From Pseudomonadota bacterium (GTDB lineage Bacteria > Pseudomonadota > Alphaproteobacteria > Rhizobiales > Devosiaceae): a stretch of DNA of 13,949 nt. The first letter of the stretch is position 1, and each line of letters begins with the position of its first letter. A program made the translations under genes and the position numbers. Positions 1 through 6,018 of the stretch are shown here, piece by piece. The notes beneath the pieces were generated by a model. The model had not been told where the DNA came from and did not search any database. It was given only the letters and a program-made list of their open reading frames with translations. The DNA lies in NCBI GenBank assembly GCA_023433775.1, contig JAEYTY010000064.1, forward strand, positions 1 through 13,949, in the 5' to 3' direction.

Positions 1-893
1 TAATAGGTGAGGCTGGCAATGGCGGCAAAGAGCGCGCCCCAGCCGGCGCGCAGCATGGCGACGCGGCGGTTTTCGAGGAAAATCTGGTGGGCGAGGCCGC
101 GGAAGCGGGTGATGAGAAAATCGCCGAGGCCAAAGAGCTTGATCTCCTTGGCGGTTTCGGCGCTGGCCCCGACATGGCGGATATATTCGAGTTCGCGCCG
201 TTCGGGGGTGCGCCAGCGGCTCAGCATATAGGCCAGGGTATTGAAGCGGGTTTCGCCCCAGACGGCAGGGATGAAGCTCAGCGGCAGGAGCAGGATCAGC
301 CAGGGGGCGTAGAAGAAGAGGCCGGCGGCGAGGGTGATGACGGTGAGAATGTCCTGCGCCTGGCCGAACATCTGGCTCAAGAGCGCATTGCGGCCAGCGG
401 CCTGGCGGCGGGCGCGCTCGAGCCGGTCCTGATATTCGGCGCTTTCGAAATGCATGAGATCGAGCCGGGCGGCATGGGCCATGAGCTCGACGCTGACGGT
501 GTTGGAATGGAGCTCTGAGAGGACGGAATCGACGAGGCCGGTGGCGCGGGCAATGGCATCGGAGGCGAGGACCAGCGCCAGTTCGATCAGCAGCAGGCCG
601 ATGACCGGGGTCAGGACCCCGCTGGCCCACCACTCGGCAAAGCCGGGGCCGGGCGCATTGATGGCGGTGAGGCGGACGACTTCGTCGATGATCAGCTTGC
701 CGACATAGAGCGTGGCAATGGGTTGGAAGGCGGCGACAATGCGCAGGCCGATGCTGGCGCCGGTCAGCCAGCGGCTGGTGCGCCAGATCTGGGCGACGAG
801 CCGGCCGAGATGGCGCAGATTTTCAAGACGCTGGCGAAAGGATGGCGCCTGGTCGGGGATGGGCGGCGGACGCCGGCCGGGGAGATCGGTCAT
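1..893 (-). CDS. ABC exporter, membrane-domain N-terminal part (cut by window edge)
   Basis: This reading frame is open for 297 codons from ATG at 893 to the left edge. The ATP-binding domain and the stop codon should lie outside the window. After a proline-rich cytosolic start, hydrophobic segments fall at about residues 43-65, 91-113 and 182-212, and another begins at about 280. A cytosolic stretch at about 148-165 (HFESAEYQDRLERARR) and a later ETAKEIKLFGLGDFL segment are typical coupling-helix sequences of ABC half-exporters with the membrane domain fused in front of the ATPase. Such proteins export lipids, peptides or drugs as dimers; the substrate cannot be read here. An in-frame TGA at 912-914 rules out a longer N-terminus. 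No Shine-Dalgarno sequence precedes the ATG, and a palindrome lies 3 nt upstream, so the mRNA may be leaderless. The family call is firm, the function open. Confidence 0.85.
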   Translation of the reverse strand, partial: MTDLPGRRPPPIPDQAPSFRQRLENLRHLGRLVAQIWRTSRWLTGASIGLRIVAAFQPIATLYVGKLIIDEVVRLTAINAPGPGFAEWWASGVLTPVIGLLLIELALVLASDAIARATGLVDSVLSELHSNTVSVELMAHAARLDLMHFESAEYQDRLERARRQAAGRNALLSQMFGQAQDILTVITLAAGLFFYAPWLILLLPLSFIPAVWGETRFNTLAYMLSRWRTPERRELEYIRHVGASAETAKEIKLFGLGDFLITRFRGLAHQIFLENRRVAMLRAGWGALFAAIASLTY

Positions 894-895
894 GG

Positions 896-914
896 TGACA
901 CATGTAGTGTGTCA
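896..914. promoter_or_regulatory. Operator-like palindrome just before the ABC exporter start
   Basis: The sequence TGACACA-TGTAG-TGTGTCA has perfect 7-bp arms around a 5-bp spacer. It ends 3 nt upstream of the ATG at 893. On the minus strand it would overlap a possible -10 (TACATG) ending 7 nt before the start codon, with a weak TTCCCG 17 nt further upstream. The size and symmetry suit a dimeric repressor such as a TetR, MarR or GntR protein. No regulator gene is adjacent within the window, so the partner is unknown. The palindrome is seen; its role is inferred. Confidence 0.5.
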
Positions 915-932
915 TTGGGGCGGCGGGAATAG

Positions 933-961
933 GGGGTGGGGGATTCAAGTGACCCCACCCC
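933..961 (-). terminator. GC-rich hairpin after the aldo/keto reductase gene
   Basis: GGGGTGGGG (933-941) can pair with CCCCACCCC (953-961) across an 11-nt loop. It lies about 18 nt beyond the stop codon of the aldo/keto reductase gene, between it and the ABC exporter gene. There is no T-run on the minus-strand side, so it may act as a 3'-end stabiliser or a weak terminator rather than a classical intrinsic one. Confidence 0.35.
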
Positions 962-978
962 GCTTTGCTCGTTCGGGA

Positions 979-1968
979 TCAGTAGCGTTCGGCGGGCTTG
1001 GGCTTGTTGCCCATGATGGCTTCGATCTTTTCGATCACGTCGGGGGTCAGCTTGTCCTTGTGCTGGAGGGCGGCAAGGTTGTCCTTGAGCTGGCTCATTT
1101 TGGAGGCGCCGAGGATGACCGTGGAGACATGCGGATTGCGCAGGCACCAGAGCAGGGAGAGGTGGGTGATCGAGATGCCGACATCCTTGGCGAGCTTGGC
1201 CAGTTCGCGGATCTTGTCGAGCTTGGCCTTGCCTTCCTCGCTCGACCACTGGTCGCGCAGCCATTCATAGCCGGGCAGGCTGAGGCGGCTGTCGGCGGGA
1301 ATGCCGTCATTGTATTTGCCCGTGAGAAGGCCAGAGGCGAGCGGGGACCAGATGGTGGTGCCGAGGCCGAGGAGTTCATAGACCGGCAGATAGTCCTTCT
1401 CGACCTTTTCGCGGGTGAAGAGGTTGTATTGCGGCTGTTCCATGGTCGGCGGGGTGAGGTGATTGGCGCGGGCAAAGCCCCAGGCTTCGGTCAGCTGCTG
1501 CGCGTTCCATTCGGAGGTGCCCCAATAGAGAATCTTGCCCTGGGTCACGAGATTATGCATGGCCCAGACGGTTTCCTCGATCGGGGTATCGATGTCGGGG
1601 CGGTGGCAGAAGTAGAGGTCGAGATAGTCGACCTGCAGGCGCTTCAGCGCGGCATGGGCGGCGTCTGTGACGTGCTTGCGGGAGAGGCCCTTTTGCGTCG
1701 GCTTGCTGCCGCCCCAGAAGACCTTGGAGGACACTGAATAGGTATCGCGGCCCCAGCCGAGTTTCTTCAGCGCTTCGCCCATCAGCTTTTCGCTCTCGCC
1801 GGCTTCATAGCCCTCGGCATTGTCGAAGAAGTTGATGCCTTCGTCATAGGCGTGGCTCATGAGCGCGATGGCATCGGACTGATCGACCTGCTTGGAAAAG
1901 GTGACCCAGGAGCCGAGTGAGAGTTCGCTGACCTTGAGGCCGGATTTGCCGAGGCGACGATATTCCAT
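979..1968 (-). CDS. Aldo/keto reductase, Kv-channel beta-subunit-like (AKR6 type)
   Basis: This 329-residue (alpha/beta)8-barrel NADPH-dependent oxidoreductase reduces aldehydes or ketones in the cytosol; the physiological substrate is unknown. The tetrad is visible as Asp49, Tyr54 (FFDNAEGYEAGESE), Lys82 (SVSSKVFWGG) and His122 (YLDLYFCHRPD). Segments such as GLSRKH, the RPD-x-x-TP-x-EETVWAM stretch, YWGTSEW, FTREKVE, WSPLASGLLTGKY and WCLRNPHVSTVILGAS match the Kv-beta/AKR6 branch as I remember it. Animal Kv-beta proteins have Asn where this one has His122. The ATG at 1968 is preceded by GGGAAGAG about 5 nt upstream, and the length is normal for the branch. No potassium-channel gene is nearby. 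The gene stands alone, with a 177-bp upstream region carrying a 16-bp palindrome. YghZ-like detoxification of aldehydes is an alternative reading of its role. Confidence 0.92.
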   Translation of the reverse strand: MEYRRLGKSGLKVSELSLGSWVTFSKQVDQSDAIALMSHAYDEGINFFDNAEGYEAGESEKLMGEALKKLGWGRDTYSVSSKVFWGGSKPTQKGLSRKHVTDAAHAALKRLQVDYLDLYFCHRPDIDTPIEETVWAMHNLVTQGKILYWGTSEWNAQQLTEAWGFARANHLTPPTMEQPQYNLFTREKVEKDYLPVYELLGLGTTIWSPLASGLLTGKYNDGIPADSRLSLPGYEWLRDQWSSEEGKAKLDKIRELAKLAKDVGISITHLSLLWCLRNPHVSTVILGASKMSQLKDNLAALQHKDKLTPDVIEKIEAIMGNKPKPAERY

Positions 1969-2081
1969 GATGCTCTTCCCTATTGGCGATGCGGTCTGGC
2001 CGCTGGTTTTATGTGTTGAAGTCCGGAGCGGCCCGAGAGGGGCAGGCGTCAGGGCGCAGCAATCCGGACGGAATGGGATCT

Positions 2082-2097
2082 ATCGGCAAGTGCCGAT
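2082..2097. promoter_or_regulatory. 16-bp palindrome upstream of the aldo/keto reductase gene
   Basis: ATCGGCA-AG-TGCCGAT has perfect 7-bp arms and a 2-bp centre. It sits 113 bp before the ATG of the reductase and about 50 bp after the stop codon of the nucleotidase gene. No T-run follows on either strand, so it looks more like a protein-binding site than a terminator. I could not place a convincing -35/-10 pair around it. Confidence 0.4.
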
Positions 2098-2120
2098 GAA
2101 ACGTTTTAGCGCCCCAGAAT

Positions 2121-2136
2121 GTCGCTGTAAAGCGAC
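2121..2136 (-). other. Small hairpin after the nucleotidase stop codon
   Basis: GTCGCT-GTAA-AGCGAC forms a 6-bp stem with a 4-nt loop, 10 nt beyond the stop codon of the 5'-nucleotidase gene. It has no T-run on the minus strand, so it is at best a weak terminator or an mRNA 3'-end element. Confidence 0.3.
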
Positions 2137-2146
2137 CGCAATATGG

Positions 2147-2851
2147 TCAGGGCAGATTGCGCAGGAAACCTGCCAGGTCGCCGGTAATGTGGTGCACATG
2201 CGGCCCGGTGGTGCGGCCCAGTTCCCAGGCGTCGACCTGTTCGTGGGCAAAGCCTTCCCCGGCCACGACCTGAACGGTGGACATGCCCACTTCATGGGGG
2301 ACGACGAGGTTCTTTTCGAGATCGTCGAACATGATGGCGCGGGTGGGGTCAATGCCGTGACGCGCGAAGAAGCCGTCATAGGCTTCCCGGTGCGGCTTGG
2401 GCACATAGGTCATGGCGCGGATGTCGTGCACATGCTCGAAAAGTTCATTGCCGCCAAGGCGCGTCAACACGGATCGGGCATGGCTCACATCGCCATTGGT
2501 GAGGATGAATTTTCGGCCGGGCAGATCGCGTATGGCCTCGATCAGCTCGGGGTGGGGATCGACCGGCGCATAGTCAATGGCGTGGACGGTGTTGAGGAAA
2601 TGATCGGGGTCGATGTCATGGCGCGTCATCAGCCCGTTCAGCGTGGTGCCGAAATCGCGGTAATAGGTTTTTTGCAAGTCGCGCGCGGCCTCAAAATCCA
2701 GCCTGGTCACATCCATGACGTAGTGGGTGATGCGCACATCGATCTGGGCGAAGAGATTGCATTCGCGCGGATAGAGGGTGTTGTCGAGGTCGAACACCCA
2801 ATCGGTGATGTGGCTGAGGCTGGCGGGCCGATTTGGGCTGATGTTGTTCAT
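2147..2851 (-). CDS. Pyrimidine 5'-nucleotidase, HAD superfamily
   Basis: This 234-residue cytosolic phosphatase of the HAD subfamily I class (SDT1/YjjG-like pyrimidine 5'-nucleotidases) removes phosphate from pyrimidine nucleoside monophosphates with Mg2+. All four HAD motifs are present: motif I FDLDNTLY with nucleophile Asp21 and Asp23, motif II at Thr118 (ILTNGD), motif III Lys152 (VPKPHREAY) and motif IV Asp176-Asp177 (IMFDDLEKN). The helical cap lies between motifs I and II. In many Hyphomicrobiales this gene directly follows argB and precedes dapD. Here argB is 5.6 kb upstream on the same strand with four genes between. A GGGAC stretch precedes the ATG at 2851. The exact substrate is inferred from family resemblance, so a broader HAD phosphatase cannot be excluded. 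Confidence 0.88.
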   Translation of the reverse strand: MNNISPNRPASLSHITDWVFDLDNTLYPRECNLFAQIDVRITHYVMDVTRLDFEAARDLQKTYYRDFGTTLNGLMTRHDIDPDHFLNTVHAIDYAPVDPHPELIEAIRDLPGRKFILTNGDVSHARSVLTRLGGNELFEHVHDIRAMTYVPKPHREAYDGFFARHGIDPTRAIMFDDLEKNLVVPHEVGMSTVQVVAGEGFAHEQVDAWELGRTTGPHVHHITGDLAGFLRNLP

Positions 2852-2898
2852 CGTCCCATTGTGCCAGAAAAACGTGAAGGCTTCATAGCGGGCAGATG

Positions 2899-2922
2899 GG
2901 GGCCCTGAAAAAACAGGGCCCC
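2899..2922 (-). terminator. Strong hairpin between the secreted-protein and nucleotidase genes
   Basis: GGGGCCCTG (2899-2907) and CAGGGCCCC (2914-2922) form a perfect 9-bp stem with an all-A loop (all-T on the minus strand). It lies 7 nt beyond the TAA stop of the secreted-protein gene. No T-run follows on the minus strand, so it may be a terminator without a tail or an mRNA-stabilising end. It suggests that the nucleotidase gene has its own promoter in the short remaining gap. Confidence 0.55.
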
Positions 2923-2929
2923 GCCTTGA

Positions 2930-4147
2930 TTACTGGTTGGCCTGGATGGTCAGGCCAAGGGCCGAGATCAGACCGGCCGGATTGGCCGCAGCGGCCGAGA
3001 GAACCAGAAGCGTTGTCGGGCTGGCGGGCTTGATCGCCACTTCAAAACTCTTCGGATCGTCGAGGAAAGCGTTGACCGCCGGGGTGACCATGTCGGTGAG
3101 GGCCGGAATGCCGGCCTGGCCAACCATGACGGGAACCACGGTCTTGATCGAAGCGACAAACTCGGCGCGCTCGACGCCCGACTGGGCGGCAAACATGTCG
3201 AGCAGACGGGTGGCAAGCGATGCATCGTCATAGCGGAGGCTGGCGCTGGTGATCGAGATGGCCTGAAGCAGTTCCATACCTACCATCATCTGCTTGGCCT
3301 GGGCTTCTTCGCTGGCCGGATCGAGATCGCTGTCCGACATGGCGTAGATCTTGTCCAGTATGGCCGGCGTGAAGCCGGACAGGTCGGTCTTGAAGGTCAG
3401 GGCGCCCAGATCGGCAAAGTCGACGAGGAAGTCGTCGATCACCACATGGCCGTCGGCCATCGACCAGGTCATGGTCTGGGTGAGATTGCCATTCAGCTCG
3501 GTGATGTCCAGGGCGGTGATGATCGCAGCGGCCTCAGGATCCATGTCGGCGGCGAAAGACAGATCGGCCCAGATGCCATTGATGGCTGTATATGTGTCGA
3601 TGTCGCTCAGGGCATCGCTGTCGTCATAGGTGAAGTCCGAGGTCATCTCCATGCTCTCGATGCTGAAGACTTCCTTGTCACCGGCCGAGACGCTGAGCGG
3701 ACCGGTCGCAAAGCGGCCCACGGTCTGCAAGAGGACTTCCGAATTGGCTTCGCCTGCGGGTGGCAGGTAGAGGTCTTCTGCAACAATGTCGGACAGGGTC
3801 AGGCGGCCCGTCGGGTCTTCTGCAAATTCGACATCGATATCGGGAATGGTCATCGCGTCGGCGGTATAGCCGCCATCGTCGGTTTCGCTGACGCCGGTGA
3901 AGGTCAGTTCGGTGTCGAAGGAGAAGGGTTCTTCGGCGCCATCGACATTGACGGTAGCACCCTGCACGGTGACCGTATCGCCATCAAGGGTGGCGGGACC
4001 AAAGTCGATGTCATAGCCAGCGGTCTTGTAGACTTCAGCAATGCGGCTGACAAAAGCCTCGGCATCCAGCGCCATGGCCGGCTGCATCAGGGCAAGTGTG
4101 GCGAGCCCGCTGGCAAGCATCAGGCTGGTGGTCTTGAAGGTTTTCAT
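2930..4147 (-). CDS. Secreted acidic protein of unknown function
   Basis: I do not recognise a named family. The product is 405 residues. A Sec signal peptide is clear: MKTFK, a hydrophobic core, then MQPAMA cut before LDAEAF (after residue 26). There is no lipobox Cys, so the protein should be soluble periplasmic or surface-associated. The mature chain has no cysteine, is strongly acidic and is rich in Asp, Thr and Ala. The first half alternates short polar/hydrophobic stretches as in beta-strands (DGDTVTVQGATVNVDG). The C-terminal part is helical (RLLDMFAAQSGVERAEF, AVNAFLDDPKSFEVAIKP) and ends in GLTIQANQ. From memory this layout resembles uncharacterised alphaproteobacterial secreted proteins. 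The ATG at 4147 was chosen because GGGAG lies about 5 nt upstream and the signal peptide begins there; the ATG at 4150 is too close to it. The gene has a structured leader and its own terminator-like hairpin, so it is probably monocistronic. Confidence 0.8.
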   Translation of the reverse strand: MKTFKTTSLMLASGLATLALMQPAMALDAEAFVSRIAEVYKTAGYDIDFGPATLDGDTVTVQGATVNVDGAEEPFSFDTELTFTGVSETDDGGYTADAMTIPDIDVEFAEDPTGRLTLSDIVAEDLYLPPAGEANSEVLLQTVGRFATGPLSVSAGDKEVFSIESMEMTSDFTYDDSDALSDIDTYTAINGIWADLSFAADMDPEAAAIITALDITELNGNLTQTMTWSMADGHVVIDDFLVDFADLGALTFKTDLSGFTPAILDKIYAMSDSDLDPASEEAQAKQMMVGMELLQAISITSASLRYDDASLATRLLDMFAAQSGVERAEFVASIKTVVPVMVGQAGIPALTDMVTPAVNAFLDDPKSFEVAIKPASPTTLLVLSAAAANPAGLISALGLTIQANQ

Positions 4148-4201
4148 CATGTCTCCCGTAAAATTCTGGATGGTCACTGGACCGGAGGCTTTGTTTGGAA
4201 C

Positions 4202-4236
4202 GCATTGCTTGGCAATGCAGATCGGCCCTTGGCCGA
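4202..4236 (-). promoter_or_regulatory. Tandem hairpins in the leader of the secreted-protein gene
   Basis: Two adjacent perfect stem-loops lie about 55-90 nt upstream of the start codon. GCATTGC-TTG-GCAATGC (4202-4218) has a 7-bp stem and TCGGCC-CTT-GGCCGA (4222-4236) a 6-bp stem. They are separated by 3 nt and both have 3-nt loops. A third short arm pair, GGTC-ACTG-GACC, is at 4172-4183. They could be mRNA leader structure or a compound protein-binding site. I do not recognise a known riboswitch. Confidence 0.4.
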
Positions 4237-4273
4237 CAAATTGCAACTGTCACCGTGCAGAAAGACCGTCGTG

Positions 4274-4295
4274 ACTATAGTTGCGGTATATTTCG
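4274..4295 (-). promoter_or_regulatory. Possible -10 box for the secreted-protein gene
   Basis: On the minus strand TATAGT (4279-4274) matches the sigma-70 -10 consensus at five of six positions. A weak TTAGGA lies 16 nt upstream. Transcription from here would give a leader of roughly 120 nt carrying the tandem hairpins. This is a weak call made by eye. Confidence 0.3.
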
Positions 4296-4326
4296 TCCTA
4301 ATGTCGAACCCCATTCCGGGGTAATG

Positions 4327-5844
4327 TTACGCCATATCCAGAAACTGGCGATAGGCGGGGTTGGTGGTTTCATCCCAATAAGGGAAGCCTATGGCGTCAA
4401 TGTGGGCGAAGAAATCGGGCCGCTGATCCATTGGCACCTGAATGCCGACGAGCACACGGCCATAATCGGCGCCATGATTGCGATAGTGGAACAATGAAAT
4501 GTTCCAGGCATCGTTGAGACCCTCGAGAAATTTCAGCAGAGCGCCGGGCCGTTCAGGAAACTGGAAGCGGAAGACCATTTCGTCGGTGAGACCGGCGACG
4601 CGGCCGCCAACCATGTGGCGGACATGAAGCTTGGCCACTTCATTGTCGGTCATGTCGGTGACGCCCAGATCGCCAGCGGTCAGCAGATCGATGATTTCGT
4701 GCTTTTCCGCATCGCCACCGGAGAGCTTGACGCCGACAAAGATGTTGGCGCTGGCGCCGGGGGCGTAGCGATAAATGAACTCGGTGATGGCGCGCTGACC
4801 GATCATGCGGATGAAGGCGCGATAGGAGCCGGGGCGTTCGGGGATGGTGACGGCCAGAAGGGCCTCGGCCCGCTCGCCGATTTCGGCGCGTTCGGCAACA
4901 TAGCGCAGGCGGTCGAAATTGACATTGGCGCCCGAATTGATGGCGATGAGCGGGCCCTGCGGCGCGGCGCCGGATTCGACCTGCTTGCGCAGCCCGGCCA
5001 GCGCGAGGGCTCCGGCCGGTTCGGCTATGGCGCGATGATCGTCAAAAATGTCCTTGATGGCGGCGCAGATTTCGTCGGCGGTGACGGTGACGGTGTCGTC
5101 AAGCAGATCGCGGCAGAGGCGGAAGGTTTCCTCGCCCACCTGACGCACGGCGACGCCATCGGCAAAGAGGCCCACCTGATCGAGCGGAACCGGATGACCG
5201 GCGGCGATGGCGGCTTTCATGCTGGCGGCTTCTTCGGGCTCGACGCCGATGACGCGGATTTCGGGGCGGAGGAATTTGACGAAGCTGGCAATGCCGGCGG
5301 CCAAACCCCCACCGCCGACCGGAATATAGATGGCGCCGATGTCGCCGGGATGCTGGCGCAAAAGTTCAAGCCCGACGGTGCCTTGGCCGGCGATGACATC
5401 GGGGTCATCGAAGGGATGGACAAAGACATAGTTGTGCTGCGCCGCGAGTTCGACCGCATGGGCGCGGGCGGCGTCGAAACCATCGCCGAAGAGGACCACT
5501 TCGCCACCCAGCCGGCGGACGGCGCCGACCTTGATGATCGGGGTAGTGGTGGGCATGACAATGACGGAGCGAATGCCGAGACGCGTTGCCGAAAGCGCGA
5601 CGCCCTGGGCATGATTGCCCGCGGAGGCGCAGATGACCCCGCGGGCTCGTTCTCCGGGCGTCAATTGCGCGATGCGATTGTGGGCGCCGCGGATCTTGAA
5701 GGAGAAGACGGGCTGCATGTCCTCGCGCTTGACCAGCACAGGCACGCCGAGGCGCGCCGAGAGCAATTCCATCGGCTCGAGCGGGGTCTGTTCGGCGATC
5801 TCATAGACCGATGAGGTCAGGATTTTGCGGATGTAGTCCGTCAT
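4327..5844 (-). CDS. ilvA: Threonine ammonia-lyase, biosynthetic
   Basis: This 505-residue PLP enzyme converts threonine to 2-oxobutanoate and ammonia, the first committed step of isoleucine synthesis. The catalytic fold occupies roughly residues 1-320. It shows the Schiff-base lysine Lys50 in SFKIRGA, SAGNHAQG at 74-81 and the phosphate-binding GGGG loop at 177-180. The C-terminal third carries two ACT-like regulatory domains, each opening with an ERPG motif (TIPERPGSY and QFPERPGAL), as in the allosterically isoleucine-inhibited biosynthetic type rather than the short catabolic TdcB type. The ATG at 5844 is preferred over an in-frame one at 5925 because GGGAG precedes it by about 7 nt and the conserved N-terminus (DYIRKILTSSVYE) begins there. 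It is divergent from the MFS gene. No attenuator leader peptide was found. Confidence 0.95.
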   Translation of the reverse strand: MTDYIRKILTSSVYEIAEQTPLEPMELLSARLGVPVLVKREDMQPVFSFKIRGAHNRIAQLTPGERARGVICASAGNHAQGVALSATRLGIRSVIVMPTTTPIIKVGAVRRLGGEVVLFGDGFDAARAHAVELAAQHNYVFVHPFDDPDVIAGQGTVGLELLRQHPGDIGAIYIPVGGGGLAAGIASFVKFLRPEIRVIGVEPEEAASMKAAIAAGHPVPLDQVGLFADGVAVRQVGEETFRLCRDLLDDTVTVTADEICAAIKDIFDDHRAIAEPAGALALAGLRKQVESGAAPQGPLIAINSGANVNFDRLRYVAERAEIGERAEALLAVTIPERPGSYRAFIRMIGQRAITEFIYRYAPGASANIFVGVKLSGGDAEKHEIIDLLTAGDLGVTDMTDNEVAKLHVRHMVGGRVAGLTDEMVFRFQFPERPGALLKFLEGLNDAWNISLFHYRNHGADYGRVLVGIQVPMDQRPDFFAHIDAIGFPYWDETTNPAYRQFLDMA

Positions 5845-6018
5845 GCGCTGCTCCCGGGCAATGGCGGTGATGGACGCCTGCTGACAGGAAATGTCAACGG
5901 TCGGAGCAGAATAGCCGGGTCGCATTCAGGACACCTTGATTGTCCCCGCCTGGGGGCGCACAAGCGGCAAATTGCATTCTATCCTGCCGCGCATGACGCG
6001 GACCTTCCGGGGAATATC
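5845..6018. promoter_or_regulatory. Divergent promoter region, ilvA and MFS transporter
   Basis: This 174-bp gap serves both genes. On the ilvA strand a perfect TTGACA (5897-5892) lies 47 nt before the start codon. It is embedded in the inverted repeat TGACA-GGAAA-TGTCA (5882-5896), and the expected -10 position reads only TCCATC. On the MFS strand GGGGAA lies 4 nt before the ATG at 6019, but no convincing promoter boxes are visible. The inverted repeat could be a regulator site. Confidence 0.4.

Noticed and set aside
712..1737. A 341-codon open frame on the plus strand, antisense to the ABC exporter and aldo/keto reductase genes
   Set aside because: It spans two well-supported minus-strand genes and their gap, and its translation has no recognisable motif.
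1892..2908. A 338-codon plus-strand frame over the nucleotidase gene
   Set aside because: It is antisense to a gene with all four HAD motifs intact and crosses intergenic palindromes.
4309..4321. A short CCCC-ATTCC-GGGG hairpin after the ilvA stop codon
   Set aside because: The stem is only 4 bp and no T-run follows, so I do not call it a terminator.
4615..5814. A 399-codon open frame on the plus strand, antisense to ilvA
   Set aside because: It is the mirror of a highly conserved coding gene in GC-rich DNA. Its translation is low-complexity Gly/Asp/Ala sequence with no domain, and its start has no support.
5845..5925. An N-terminal extension of IlvA by 27 residues
   Set aside because: It lacks a ribosome site and would cover the divergent promoter region. 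The conserved N-terminus and a good GGGAG fit the ATG at 5844.
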